Assembly (NCBI GenBank): GCA_029001845.1
Contig: JAREWP010000053.1
Coordinates: 1-64,000, forward strand
DNA: 64,000 nucleotides
DNA from: Candidatus Magnetocorallium paracelense
Lineage (GTDB): Bacteria > Nitrospirota > Thermodesulfovibrionia > Thermodesulfovibrionales > Magnetobacteriaceae
Direction of reading: 5' to 3'
Part shown: positions 1-9,202 of the stretch, one piece after another
How positions within the stretch are numbered: the first letter of the stretch is position 1
How the letters are laid out: every line of letters begins with the position of its first letter
Program-made: the position numbers and the translations under genes
The notes under the pieces: model-generated
Database searches by the model: none
Told to the model about the DNA's origin: nothing
Seen by the model: the letters and a program-made list of their open reading frames with translations, nothing else

Positions 1-80
1 TTCCTTGAGATCAATTCAGTTCTTAATATTAATCAGGATTTAAAATTGTTCTGATTCAGAATTTTCCTGCTCTCTCTGTG

Positions 81-111
81 CTCCGGGATTACTTTACTGC
101 TTTTCCCGGAG
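81..111. repeat. Inverted repeat, possible terminator
   Basis: An 8-base arm (CTCCGGGA) is followed after 15 bases by its complement TCCCGGAG. A pyrimidine-rich stretch ending in five T's lies about a dozen bases downstream. It could terminate a plus-strand gene lying before the window. No gene is visible in 1-224 otherwise, and the T-run is not adjacent to the stem, so this is weak. Confidence 0.3.
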
Positions 112-224
112 TCTCTGCTCTTTTTATGCTCATCTCTTCTTACTTACCATCTCTTAGCTTTTCTTCTTTTTCTCTCTTCATTAAAATCTGTATGGATTAA
201 TTTGTTGTCTCGTTTTTTATGTAA

Positions 225-419
225 TTATTTGATCGGTTTATTGTGGAATTTAACAACTGTAAAAGAACGGCGATCTATTTCCACTGTTCTTTCCTGTGGA
301 AGAAACTCAAGCTCCACAATATCCTCGTTAGTTATTGTCGAAATAATCAAAGAGGCGATTTCGTTATCTTCCATTAAATATTTAAAGATTACATCGTATA
401 TGGGATTGGCTATTTCCAT
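225..419 (-). pseudogene. Truncated PD-(D/E)XK nuclease family transposase (N-terminal fragment)
   Basis: The 64-codon reading begins MEIANPIYDVIFKYLMEDN, which I recognise as the start of the large PD-(D/E)XK nuclease family transposase/Rpn-type proteins (normally about 250-350 residues). An ATG at 419 is preceded by GAGGAG, so the original start and ribosome site survive. The reading stops after the RSFTVVKFHNKPIK segment, where homologs continue into the nuclease core, so the catalytic part is missing. I infer a dead remnant. The short product is unlikely to be functional. Family assignment rests on memory of the N-terminal motif. Confidence 0.6.
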
Positions 420-591
420 GGGTATGCTCCTCTTTTGTTTATTATAAAACAACCCGGCTTATATCTCAACAGTGAGGTAAAAAGAAAAAAAAAGAATTAG
501 AAAAAAGAATTAGGTAAAAATTTCGTATTTACTCTTTCTTTGGCTCTCAGTGTGTTCAATAACACATTGTATAAATGTGATATAATAAGAG

Positions 592-831
592 ATGTCGGAC
601 AGAACGGAATGGCACAAGCTGTTGGTAATGGTGTTAAGCCCGTTGTTCAGGAAACTCGGATATGAAACCAAACCGGAAGTAGACCTGTCGTTAAAAAGTC
701 AATTCATAGATATCGTAGTCATAAAGAGGGTAGAGGTAAAAGACTTCGCTTTGGTATTAGACAGGATATATTGGGAAGCATTTAATAACTTAAAGGACAG
801 GCGAGACGCCTGTCCTACGTATCGTTTATAA
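592..831 (+). CDS. Short hypothetical protein, probably a gene relic
   Basis: 79 codons. Residues 1-50 have sensible protein-like composition (hydrophobic helix, then an ID-I-VVIK strand resembling the D-x(n)-(D/E)-x-K strand of PD-(D/E)XK folds). The last dozen residues are read straight out of a palindromic repeat (795-815), so the original C-terminus has been replaced. An AT-rich TATAATA lies directly upstream, but there is no convincing ribosome site. Either a small hypothetical gene or, more likely, the head of a larger nuclease-like gene cut by repeat insertion. Confidence 0.3.
   Translation: MSDRTEWHKLLVMVLSPLFRKLGYETKPEVDLSLKSQFIDIVVIKRVEVKDFALVLDRIYWEAFNNLKDRRDACPTYRL
795..815. repeat. 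Short perfect palindromic repeat
   Basis: GGACAGGCG-aga-CGCCTGTCC, a perfect 9-bp stem with a 3-base loop. It lies inside the 3' end of the reading at 592-831. It belongs to the type of short intergenic palindromes seen as dispersed repeats in many bacteria. Confidence 0.6.
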
Positions 832-860
832 TTTTGTGCTTATTCTATGCAACGTTTAGT

Positions 861-895
861 CGCTTATAAATAAAATTGTGTGCAAAAAACACCAC
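861..895 (+). repeat. Dispersed repeat, CGCTTATAAAT family
   Basis: TTAGTCGCTTATAAATAAAATTGTGTGCAAAAAAC-type sequence. Close copies are at 15420-15457 (reverse strand) and about 25869-25900, and a partial copy lies at 57124-57140. All four are in intergenic space. Nothing in it looks coding. Confidence 0.55.
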
Positions 896-907
896 TATTT
901 TTTTATT

Positions 908-985
908 ACCACGAAGCTCACGAAGAGCACGAAGAAAAATCTGAAATTATTTTTTCAACTCTGTGATATTCGTGAACTTCGTGGT
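908..985. repeat. Inverted repeat ACCACGAAG / CTTCGTGGT
   Basis: The arms at 908-916 and 977-985 flank internal CACGAAGAGCACGAAG-type repeats. From here to about 1090 there is only low-information intergenic sequence, including a 'ggttccggctacgccgggttaggt' segment that recurs in altered form near 15140 and 26080. No gene is supported between 832 and 1700. Confidence 0.5.
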
Positions 986-1518
986 TAAAAAATCCTGTTT
1001 GGTTCCGGCTACGCCGGGTTAGGTTAAGAAAAGAAAAAATCTGTGAAATCTGTGGTTTCAATGTCGGAATTTGCTTATAGAAAGCTTAAAAAGGGTAACA
1101 GCACCCTCCTTTGTCAATGTTAAAGTTTCCGGCTCGTCCCATAGATCCCTCCCTAGCGGCGCAAGCCTGTATTACTTGCTAATCACATCCGATTTCATTG
1201 CACGTCTATAAAAACGCCTGTTGAAATTCTCGACGAAAATAGCATATATTAGTAAATTGTAATGTAACTGTTCACAGTAATCTGTGATCAGAGGTCAGTT
1301 TAAGGTAAAAGGGACTTTTTTATTGAATTTCAAGAAAATAATTGACGTTTCCACCCTTTTCGGAGTTCTTACCGTGAAAAATAAAGAATATCTCTTTAAA
1401 CAGACCACCGATCCCTGAACTCTGTGAACAATTACATAGTAATTACTTGGATAAATAGCTTGACTGCATAGGTATTTTCATTTTTTTTATGCGGGCCTGC
1501 GAGCCAAAAGCAAAAAAA

Positions 1519-1590
1519 GTAGCCCCAGGCTTTAGCCTGCGCGAACCATTGATTAGCCGAACGCGGGCGCAGGCTGAAGCCTGCGGCTAC
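1519..1590. repeat. Inverted repeat with GTAGCC...GGCTAC ends
   Basis: Two arms of about 24 bases (GTAGCCCCAGGCTTTAGCC... and ...GGCTGAAGCCTGCGGCTAC) face each other across a short spacer. Each arm itself contains an AGGCT..AGCCT palindrome. A single related arm is at 15108-15125. It is an intergenic dispersed palindrome just upstream of the exporter gene at 1701. Confidence 0.55.
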
Positions 1591-1700
1591 ATTTATGAAG
1601 TCCGCCATTAATTTAACAACAACTATCGAGCCATATTTTAACTTATGCCTTATGCCTGAAACCGCGTTCAATAACCACATACCGGGGTAAAACGAATCAT

Positions 1701-4700
1701 ATGATTTCTCACAGAGAAGCAATAAGATATGTGCTTGACACGCATATAATGTTCAATATCCTGCCCGATTACGACAAGGAGCGTCTGGAGCCTCTCTTTG
1801 AACTGATAAACTTCGAGGAAAATGACCTTATAGCAGATCAGGGCGAACCGATGGATGCGATGTACTTCATATATTCCGGCAGAGTGCGCCTTAAGGAGCT
1901 GAAAAACGGTAAAAGGGTCAGCCTGGGAGAACTCCGTGAAGAGCAGACACTTGGTGAACTCTCCCTAATTAAACCCGTTGAATGGCCTTACCGCGTTATG
2001 GCCGCCAACGATGTCACCACCCTGAAACTGCCTTCCGAAAGCGTGCGCCAACTCATTGAAGCCAGCCCTATAATGAAGGACCTTTTTAAAAGACATATCG
2101 GATTTATTGAACTCAGCTACAGACTAAGGGGCATACTTGGCTCTGCGAAATACACTCCGAAACAATTCTCCGACATTCTGATAAACCTTGGGATAAAAAA
2201 AATACCCCAAAACGGCAAGGTATTTAACGAAGGAGACAACGATCCCAGACTTTATTATATAGAAAACGGGACAGTAGAACTCTCCTCTGTAAGACTAATA
2301 AAAGGAGAAGAAACAAAGATAGAGTTCGAGAGAATATATAAGGGCGGTATCCTTGGCGAAGGCGGCGCACTGTCCAATAACGGAGTACAACCCTTTACGG
2401 CCACGGCGCTCACCGATGTGACAGTACTGGTGATCAGACAGGATGAAGTCGTAAAAATTCTCGATATCAATCCCGAACTTCAGGAGAAATTACGTGAGCG
2501 CGTAAAACTTCAGCAAAGGAATATCGACGCTGAAATATCGGGAAGAAAGCGTGCAGAAGGAGTCGATCTTAAGATCAAGCTGGCGGATGCCGTTACAGAG
2601 GAGGAGTTTCTTGCAGGCGAACAGGAAAGAGATATATCAAAAGCGCCTTTTGTCAGGCAGAGCGATGAGATAGAGTGCATTGCCGCCTGCATGACAATGG
2701 CGGCGAAATATTATGGTAAGGAATTTACATTAGGTCAGATACAGGAACTTGCCAATCTCTCAAAGGCCAGAGCCACTCCCAGCGATATCATCTCTGCAGC
2801 CGAACTCCTGGGTTATAATTCAAAGGCTTACGCCCTTAGATATGAAGACCTGGAGAAAGCCAAACTCCCAGGCATCGTCGGCTGGGAGGGGTATCATTAC
2901 TGTCTTGTTTACAGTGTAAAAGCTAATAAAGTCCATATGGCCGATCCTGCCGTTGGTCTTGTTAAAATCGGCAGAGAGGAGTTCGAAGAGGGATGGACAG
3001 GAGCCGAAGTCTCCGGTGTTGCAACGGCAATGGACACCGGCGTGTTTATCGCCCTGGACCCTACACAAAAATTTCTTGAAAGCGAGCCCCCCAAAAAACC
3101 GATATTACACTTCCTGAACTATATTCTCCCATTTAAGAAATATTTCGGAGAGGGACTTATAGCGGCTCTTACTATAAATTTGCTTGGCCTTGCATCGCCC
3201 CTGTTTATTCAGAATATTGTCGATACCGTTGTCGTACACAAAGACGTCAGCCTTTTGAACATGATGCTGGCGGGCATGGTGCTTGTCGCTATTTTTAAGA
3301 CAATCACCAATGTCTCTCAAAACATATTACTCGCCCATACTGCCGCCAGAATAGACATTAAACTGGTATCGGAGTTTTACAGGCATGTTCTCAGCCTGCC
3401 GATGACTTTTTTCCTTACAAGAAACAAAGGTGAAATACTGGCTCGATTCGGAGAAAACGCTAAAATCAGAGCCCTCATTGCAGGTTCTACAATTACCGCC
3501 GTTATGAGCACGCTTATGGTGGCCATATACTTTCTCGTTATGTCCGCCTATAATATGAAACTCACATTGATCGTCATGGTCTTTATACCTCTTTCAGTCT
3601 CTGTGACACTCTATTTTTCACCAAAGATTAAAGCACTGGCTCAACAAATATTCATGACCAATTCACAGGTACAGTCATATTTGATAGAGTCTTTAAACGG
3701 CATCGAGTCATTGAAGGCGACTGCCAATGAGTACATGGCCAGAGCAAGGTGGGAAAACGCAGTCGTAGATAATGTAAATACCAACTTCAAATCACAAAGG
3801 CTTAATCTCACTGCGAACAGCCTCAACCAACTCGTAAATTTAAGCTCCACAGTCGCCATACTCTGGGTAGGGGCCAATCAGGTAATGGCCGGAACCATGA
3901 GCGTAGGAGAATTGATGGGTTTTAATATGCTCATGGGAATGGTCATGGGCCCGATTCAGCAGCTCGTTGGTTTATGGTACAGTTCGCAAAATGTAAGAAT
4001 CGCCATTGACAGGGTGACCGATATACTCAATGTACAGCCTGAGCAGCAGCCTGTCGTATCTCCCGAAAACGTCCCGGCAGTGCTGAATAACATTCGCGGA
4101 GAAATAGCCTTTCATAAGGTGAATTTCAGTTATGTCGCCAATGAAAAGAGAAATCATGTCATGAGGGATTTCGAACTGCACATAAATCCCGGAGAGAGGG
4201 TTGCTCTTGTCGGCCCCAGCGGTTGCGGAAAAAGTACGATAGCAAAGATGATTTTAGGTTTTAATATGCCCATGTCAGGGGAGTGTTATATAGACGGCAG
4301 GGACTTAAAATCCCTGGAGCTGAATTCACTGAGACGTAATATAGGCGTGGTTTTACAGGATAGTTTCATTTTTTCCGGTTCCGTTGTCGAAAATATCGCC
4401 CTTGGAGACCCGGAACCAAATATGCAGGCCGTAAAAGAGGCGGCAAGGCTGGCGGGAGCCGACGATTTTATTATAAACTATCCACTTGGTTATCAAACTC
4501 TTATCGGAGAGAAGGGTATGGGGATTTCAGGCGGTCAGAGGCAGAGAATATGTATTGCCAGGTCTTTGTACAGAAAACCTAAGATCATGATTTTCGACGA
4601 AGCCACAAGCGCCCTTGACAACGAATCGGAAGCCAGAATACAGGAAAATATGAACTCCATACTTGCCGGCAGAACTTCAATAACAATAGCGCACAGATTG

Positions 4701-4883
4701 AGCACAATAATCAATTCCGATAAAATCTGTTTTATTTTTGAAGGAAAGGTCGCTGAATCGGGAACCCATGAAGAGCTTATCAATCCGGAGTATATAAAGG
4801 AAAAAGGATATAAAGGTATGTACTATCAGATGGCGAAAACCCAGTTCAATCTGCCGCCACTGGAAATAGAGACAAGTTCTTGA
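1701..4883 (+). CDS. Peptidase C39-containing ABC exporter (PCAT) with two N-terminal cNMP-binding-type domains
   Basis: 1060 residues. In order: two cyclic-nucleotide-binding-type beta-barrels (about 15-135 and 150-275), a C39 bacteriocin-processing peptidase (about 315-435), a six-helix ABC membrane domain (about 470-760) and a nucleotide-binding domain (about 805-1050). The peptidase keeps its triad as seen: Cys326 in IECIAAC, His399 in GYHYC, Asp415 in ADPA. The Gly that usually follows the Cys is Ile. The NBD has Walker A GPSGCGKST (838-846), signature SGGQ (943-946) and Walker B IMIFDE (962-967). By family it should cleave a leader peptide, classically after a double glycine, and export the cargo through the inner membrane. 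The ATG at 1701 has no strong ribosome site. It leads a co-directional cluster with an FHA protein and a TolC-like channel. No double-glycine substrate is obvious next to it. Confidence 0.9.
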   Translation: MISHREAIRYVLDTHIMFNILPDYDKERLEPLFELINFEENDLIADQGEPMDAMYFIYSGRVRLKELKNGKRVSLGELREEQTLGELSLIKPVEWPYRVMAANDVTTLKLPSESVRQLIEASPIMKDLFKRHIGFIELSYRLRGILGSAKYTPKQFSDILINLGIKKIPQNGKVFNEGDNDPRLYYIENGTVELSSVRLIKGEETKIEFERIYKGGILGEGGALSNNGVQPFTATALTDVTVLVIRQDEVVKILDINPELQEKLRERVKLQQRNIDAEISGRKRAEGVDLKIKLADAVTEEEFLAGEQERDISKAPFVRQSDEIECIAACMTMAAKYYGKEFTLGQIQELANLSKARATPSDIISAAELLGYNSKAYALRYEDLEKAKLPGIVGWEGYHYCLVYSVKANKVHMADPAVGLVKIGREEFEEGWTGAEVSGVATAMDTGVFIALDPTQKFLESEPPKKPILHFLNYILPFKKYFGEGLIAALTINLLGLASPLFIQNIVDTVVVHKDVSLLNMMLAGMVLVAIFKTITNVSQNILLAHTAARIDIKLVSEFYRHVLSLPMTFFLTRNKGEILARFGENAKIRALIAGSTITAVMSTLMVAIYFLVMSAYNMKLTLIVMVFIPLSVSVTLYFSPKIKALAQQIFMTNSQVQSYLIESLNGIESLKATANEYMARARWENAVVDNVNTNFKSQRLNLTANSLNQLVNLSSTVAILWVGANQVMAGTMSVGELMGFNMLMGMVMGPIQQLVGLWYSSQNVRIAIDRVTDILNVQPEQQPVVSPENVPAVLNNIRGEIAFHKVNFSYVANEKRNHVMRDFELHINPGERVALVGPSGCGKSTIAKMILGFNMPMSGECYIDGRDLKSLELNSLRRNIGVVLQDSFIFSGSVVENIALGDPEPNMQAVKEAARLAGADDFIINYPLGYQTLIGEKGMGISGGQRQRICIARSLYRKPKIMIFDEATSALDNESEARIQENMNSILAGRTSITIAHRLSTIINSDKICFIFEGKVAESGTHEELINPEYIKEKGYKGMYYQMAKTQFNLPPLEIETSS

Positions 4884-4956
4884 CGATGATAGAAAAAAGA
4901 GGAAAAGATTATTTTATTACCTCAACTTATTGAGAACTTACCGCTACGGGAGATAA

Positions 4957-6279
4957 ATGGCTGAAAAGGAAGAAGACAAGTTTAAGAAAACCGTTATCGT
5001 TGGCGGAGACGAGTTCACTACGGACCACGCACATAAGAGCGCAGAAGGGGACTGGGCTTTAAAGGCCAAGCTTATCTGTACGGACGATTCATTACTCGAA
5101 GAGACACAGAAGGGGCTGGTGATTATTCTGGACAAGACTGAAGTTCTAGTAGGCAGAGCATCCGAGGAAGCCCATGTTAATATAAATCACACCAGCATCT
5201 CCAGGATGCACGCCCGTCTCTATCCCGGAGCAGGCAGATGGGGGATCGAGGATCTGGGTAGTACAAACGGCATATTCGTTAATGGAGAACGGCTCAAAAA
5301 CGCATGGATGAAACCGGGAGACATCGTAAAAATCGCGTCCGTTCCCTTTCGTTTTGTTCTGGCCCCTATAGAAAGATCGGAACCTATGCAAAAGACCCTG
5401 ATGTTCAGCTCCAGTTCCGGTGCAACGGAAGCAATACTCTCCAATGACGATACAGATAGGGAAGAGACATCGACAAAAAGAGATCAGACAAAAACCGAAC
5501 CATCGATTTCAATCAAAAAGAAGCCGGAAGGAAAGGGAACAAAGAAAAAAACCGCCATAAATCGGAAAAAAGAAAGCTCTTCCGCCAAATACATAATCAT
5601 CGCCATTTTGTCTGTGGCCCTCATCGTATCGGGCTTTATGTTCTACCGCTATATTCAAGAGAGGGAGAGAGTAAAAACCGTAGCCTCTTTGGAGAAAAAA
5701 ATCAACAGACTGGTAACCAATTACGATGAACAACACCGCAGCTTCTCAAGAGGATTTATCGAAAAGGAGCTGATGAAAGTCAGAGAACTCTCTGACTCTA
5801 TCGACAAGGCTGTAAAAGAATATCCTGACGAGGAAAAACTTATAAAATTTAAGGTAATGGTCATGTTCTTCGATTTTGAGAGAAACCTTAAGGCAATACT
5901 CGATTTAAAGGGATTCGACGAGGCATCGAGATTAACTGAGGCGACAAGGGATAAGTTCTCCGATCTGAACAGAAAACACACTGTTGACGAACTTAGTGAC
6001 GCCCTTTTATTAACTGAGTTTGCAGAACTGGTCGTACAATTCAAGATATTCATAAATATCCACCCCGACCCGTCCGTGGCTGATGCATTGAGACCCGGAA
6101 AATCGGAGATTACTCTTTTAAAAAAGGTCAAAAGGGAAATTATCGAAGGCAAGAGAACACTCAACCAGACATTGTCTGTCTATTATCCCTATTTCGACAG
6201 GCTTTTAACTGATACAATAGAAAAGGATTTTGTTATATACGAAAGATGGAGAAGTCTTCTAAAGGCTGAGGGTGATTAA
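4957..6279 (+). CDS. FHA-domain protein with single membrane anchor
   Basis: 440 residues. An FHA domain spans about 62-140, with VGRASE, the SISRMHA segment and LGSTNGIFVNG, so the phosphothreonine-binding residues (Arg, Ser, Asn) appear present. A Lys/Ser-rich linker (about 150-208) leads to one hydrophobic helix (YIIIAILSVALIVSGFMF, about 211-230) and a mainly helical, charged C-terminal region of about 200 residues without a recognised domain. The topology implied is FHA in the cytoplasm and the helical region in the periplasm. The start is well set by GGGAG six bases before the ATG. Its end overlaps the TolC-like gene by 8 bases. It occupies the position where a type I exporter operon normally has an HlyD-type adaptor; whether it does that job is inference. 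Confidence 0.85.
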   Translation: MAEKEEDKFKKTVIVGGDEFTTDHAHKSAEGDWALKAKLICTDDSLLEETQKGLVIILDKTEVLVGRASEEAHVNINHTSISRMHARLYPGAGRWGIEDLGSTNGIFVNGERLKNAWMKPGDIVKIASVPFRFVLAPIERSEPMQKTLMFSSSSGATEAILSNDDTDREETSTKRDQTKTEPSISIKKKPEGKGTKKKTAINRKKESSSAKYIIIAILSVALIVSGFMFYRYIQERERVKTVASLEKKINRLVTNYDEQHRSFSRGFIEKELMKVRELSDSIDKAVKEYPDEEKLIKFKVMVMFFDFERNLKAILDLKGFDEASRLTEATRDKFSDLNRKHTVDELSDALLLTEFAELVVQFKIFINIHPDPSVADALRPGKSEITLLKKVKREIIEGKRTLNQTLSVYYPYFDRLLTDTIEKDFVIYERWRSLLKAEGD

Positions 6280-8128
6280 TAAAAACCTGATTTTACCTTT
6301 TTTTTGTCTCTTTCTCTACACATGTCCCCATGCAATCCACCTGTCCGAAGCCTTAACGATATCGGAAATTCTTGAAATGACAGGTGACGACCCGATAATC
6401 GGGGGACTCACGGCCCATGCCGATGCCTCTGACGTCCCCGGAGCCGCCGAATACATAAAACATAAAAAAGTTCTTCCCATGACCCTTGAAAGTGCTTACT
6501 CAAGGGCAATGGAGGAAAACTACACAATAAAAATCGCCAGAGAGAATATTCATATTCTTGAATCCGAACTCGATTTGTCAAAGCACGCCTTTTCTCCTAC
6601 ACTGAATCTCACAGTAGGATATTTTAAAAGCAACTCCTATGAAAGAAGCGAGTACATCGGGCGGGAAAGAGAGGTCGAAGATGATGATGTAACCGTAGAC
6701 GAAGAGTTTGAGGAGTTTGAAGAGTTATTGGAGGACTCTGACTTTTCAGATCCCATAACATGCATTACAATCGATGACATACTGATAAATCCGGAGTGCA
6801 TGGATCTTTACAGTACCGAGTATTCCGTAGAAGAGGAGTTCGCCAGCGGTGAATCGGTGCTAAAGGAGTGGTATTTCGACTTTGACATATCAAAGAGGTT
6901 CTCCTGGGGAATAACGGCCAATGCAGGTATTTTTTCCAGTTACCGGATCAGGGAGAACGAGAGTGTGGCAATCAGCTCCTTCGAAGTGGCCCTGGATATG
7001 GGAAACAAACACTGGAAATCGATATTGTCCGGCGACATTTCGGTCCCTATTCCCCTTTTAAAGGATTTCGGTCCCTACGGATCGACTCAAAGCATAAATG
7101 TATTGGTAGGTGAAGTCAGAATATCGAGATCCAAATGGGAGCTTAAAAGACAAATCAATGCTGTTTTGAGGGAGGTGGACAACACATACTGGGAAGTTGT
7201 AAGAAGCATAAAACAGATACATATAATAGCGGAACACAGGGGCAGTTTCGAACGAATGGCCGAACATTCCAAACATCTCTACGATATAGGACAACGGACA
7301 GAATACGGAAAGCTTCAGGTAGAAGCTGAGCTCGAGAACCTTAGGGATAATGAAGAGATCGCATGGAACGTATTTATAAAAAATTCGAATAAGTTGAGCG
7401 ACCTGCTGAATTTGGAAAGAAATGTGTTGATTACACCGGTCAAGTACGGAGACTACCTGAACGAGCAGTTCGCATTTGTTCTTAACCAGGCCATAAGTAA
7501 AGCAATAGACGAAAATCCTGAATTGAAGATGAGCAAAGCAGATATTAAAATCAACGATATTTTGGTAAAGCACAAAAAAAATCAGTTAAGACCTGACATG
7601 GATTTAACGGCTTCCATTGAGATGGGCCAGACCTATGACATTTACGGATATGATACATTTGAAGAATCCCTCTCCAATATATTCGATCCCGATTACAGGA
7701 ATTACTTTGTCGGTTTTACATTTAAACTTCCCCTGACAAACCTGAAAGTCAGGTCTTCCTATAAACAGTCGGCGCTCTCACTTAGTCAGGCCAGAAATTC
7801 GCACACTACAAACGAAAACAGAGTATCTGCGGAAACCGGCGATCTCCTCTCGATGATGACCACGGCCAGGGCCAGGATAACTCTTTCCGGGGAGAACATG
7901 GAGCTGGCCGAAATGGTTTATAAACTCCTGCTGAAATTAAGGGCTGTAGAACTTGCCGACGAGTTCAAAATCGTAACCAAATACAGAGACCTCCTCACAG
8001 CCAGATCCTCTTTTATAGATGCCTTAATAGACTACAGAAAAACGTATGCAGGGCTGCTGTCCATGTGGGGAGGATTGCCGGGGCCTGAGAACGATTATTT
8101 TAACGGCAAAAGCAGGGAAAGGGAGTAA
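6272..8128 (+). CDS. TolC-like outer-membrane efflux/secretion channel
   Basis: 618 residues, GTG start overlapping the preceding gene. The signal peptide is about residues 1-28. Family features: the MTLESAYSRAMEENYTIKIARENI segment of an OEP repeat, long periplasmic helices, a second repeat around LNQAISKAIDENPELKMSKADI, and beta segments such as LNLTVGYF and ITANAGIFSSYR. Unusual for the family is a highly acidic insertion at about residues 127-197 (runs of D and E, two Cys) sitting between the first two predicted transmembrane strands, so probably in an extracellular loop. It is longer than typical TolC (about 470-500) largely through this insertion and an N-terminal extension. It presumably gives the exporter at 1701 its exit duct. 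Confidence 0.85.
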   Translation: MINKNLILPFFCLFLYTCPHAIHLSEALTISEILEMTGDDPIIGGLTAHADASDVPGAAEYIKHKKVLPMTLESAYSRAMEENYTIKIARENIHILESELDLSKHAFSPTLNLTVGYFKSNSYERSEYIGREREVEDDDVTVDEEFEEFEELLEDSDFSDPITCITIDDILINPECMDLYSTEYSVEEEFASGESVLKEWYFDFDISKRFSWGITANAGIFSSYRIRENESVAISSFEVALDMGNKHWKSILSGDISVPIPLLKDFGPYGSTQSINVLVGEVRISRSKWELKRQINAVLREVDNTYWEVVRSIKQIHIIAEHRGSFERMAEHSKHLYDIGQRTEYGKLQVEAELENLRDNEEIAWNVFIKNSNKLSDLLNLERNVLITPVKYGDYLNEQFAFVLNQAISKAIDENPELKMSKADIKINDILVKHKKNQLRPDMDLTASIEMGQTYDIYGYDTFEESLSNIFDPDYRNYFVGFTFKLPLTNLKVRSSYKQSALSLSQARNSHTTNENRVSAETGDLLSMMTTARARITLSGENMELAEMVYKLLLKLRAVELADEFKIVTKYRDLLTARSSFIDALIDYRKTYAGLLSMWGGLPGPENDYFNGKSRERE

Positions 8129-8138
8129 ATAGTATGTA

Positions 8139-9200
8139 ATGAATATCTACATCATTCAACTCCTTGTTAATTCGTCGATTATCATGTCATGGATATTTAT
8201 CCCCAATTTTGCACTGGAATTGGGCGCATCGAATTTCGAAATCGGACTTATCGGTTCAATCTACGGGTTTTCCGTTTTTATCTCCTCCTATATCTTCGGA
8301 ATAGCGTCCGATGTCTTTGGAAGAAAACTTTTTTTAAGATTGGGCATGGCTTTATGCTTTATTTCATATTTCATGCAAATATATATCGACAATGTAACAT
8401 CGCTAATAGTAATCAGAGTGTTGGCAGGTCTGGCTGTAGGCGTCTACACGCCATCTCTCATGGCATATGTTTATGAATCGGGACATAAAATGGGTAAGTT
8501 CAGTTCAGTCGGTTCTCTGGGCTGGACCATAGGAAGTATCATGGCAGGGGCCATCACAATTATACACGATCTCTTTCTCTTGAGCTCTTTCTTTTTTCTT
8601 ATAGCCTTTGTTGTCGCGCTGAAGTCATCCTTTGGTAAAAAGGAGCCTCTCTCTGTAAGCATGTTTCCTGTAAAAATCATAAAAAAGAACTTCGACATAT
8701 ATATGGCCTACTTCCTAAGACACACGGGCGCCGGCGCCTTATGGACCATATTCCCGGTATTTTTGGTAGAGATAGGCGCATCGAGAAGCCAGGTAGGCCT
8801 CATCTATCTCATCAATTTCTCTTTCCAGGTTATTATTATGAGATATCTTGACGCTGTAAATAACATAAAATTAATAAGAGCAGGTCTTATAATTTCCTCT
8901 ATCGTCTTTTTCTCATATTATTTCGTTACGGACTACAGGCAGGTATTGCCAATACAAATAATACTTGCTCTTTCCTGGTCCTGCCTCTATGTGGGGTCCA
9001 TATCATTTCTGGCTGAAAGGAATATCGAAAGAGCGACCTCCCTTGGAATGTTGACGTCGATAATCAGTCTGTCAGGAGTTTTTGGCCCTTTCCTGTGTGG
9101 CGTAATCTCTCAAATATGGGATTACAGGGCAGTCATGATTTTTTCGACAGTTATGTCTGCTGCAGGATTATCAATAATGCACAGATCGAAGTTGTCATAA
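8139..9200 (+). CDS. Major facilitator superfamily transporter
   Basis: 353 residues, almost wholly hydrophobic with about ten to eleven predicted helices. The loop between helices 2 and 3 carries the MFS motif A variant GIASDVFGRK. An RVLAGLAVGVYTPS segment matches the helix 4 region. It is short for an MFS protein (usual 390-450). Ten bases separate it from the TolC-like gene, and GGGAG at 8121-8125 could serve as ribosome site. Substrate is not predictable. It may belong to the secretion cluster or simply share its promoter. It converges with the next gene, with two bases between stops. Confidence 0.8.
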   Translation: MNIYIIQLLVNSSIIMSWIFIPNFALELGASNFEIGLIGSIYGFSVFISSYIFGIASDVFGRKLFLRLGMALCFISYFMQIYIDNVTSLIVIRVLAGLAVGVYTPSLMAYVYESGHKMGKFSSVGSLGWTIGSIMAGAITIIHDLFLLSSFFFLIAFVVALKSSFGKKEPLSVSMFPVKIIKKNFDIYMAYFLRHTGAGALWTIFPVFLVEIGASRSQVGLIYLINFSFQVIIMRYLDAVNNIKLIRAGLIISSIVFFSYYFVTDYRQVLPIQIILALSWSCLYVGSISFLAERNIERATSLGMLTSIISLSGVFGPFLCGVISQIWDYRAVMIFSTVMSAAGLSIMHRSKLS

Positions 9201-9202
9201 AC

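Noticed and set aside
5721-6164. 147-codon reading on the minus strand inside the FHA gene
   Set aside because: Antisense shadow of a confident gene with no ribosome site and no family sequence.
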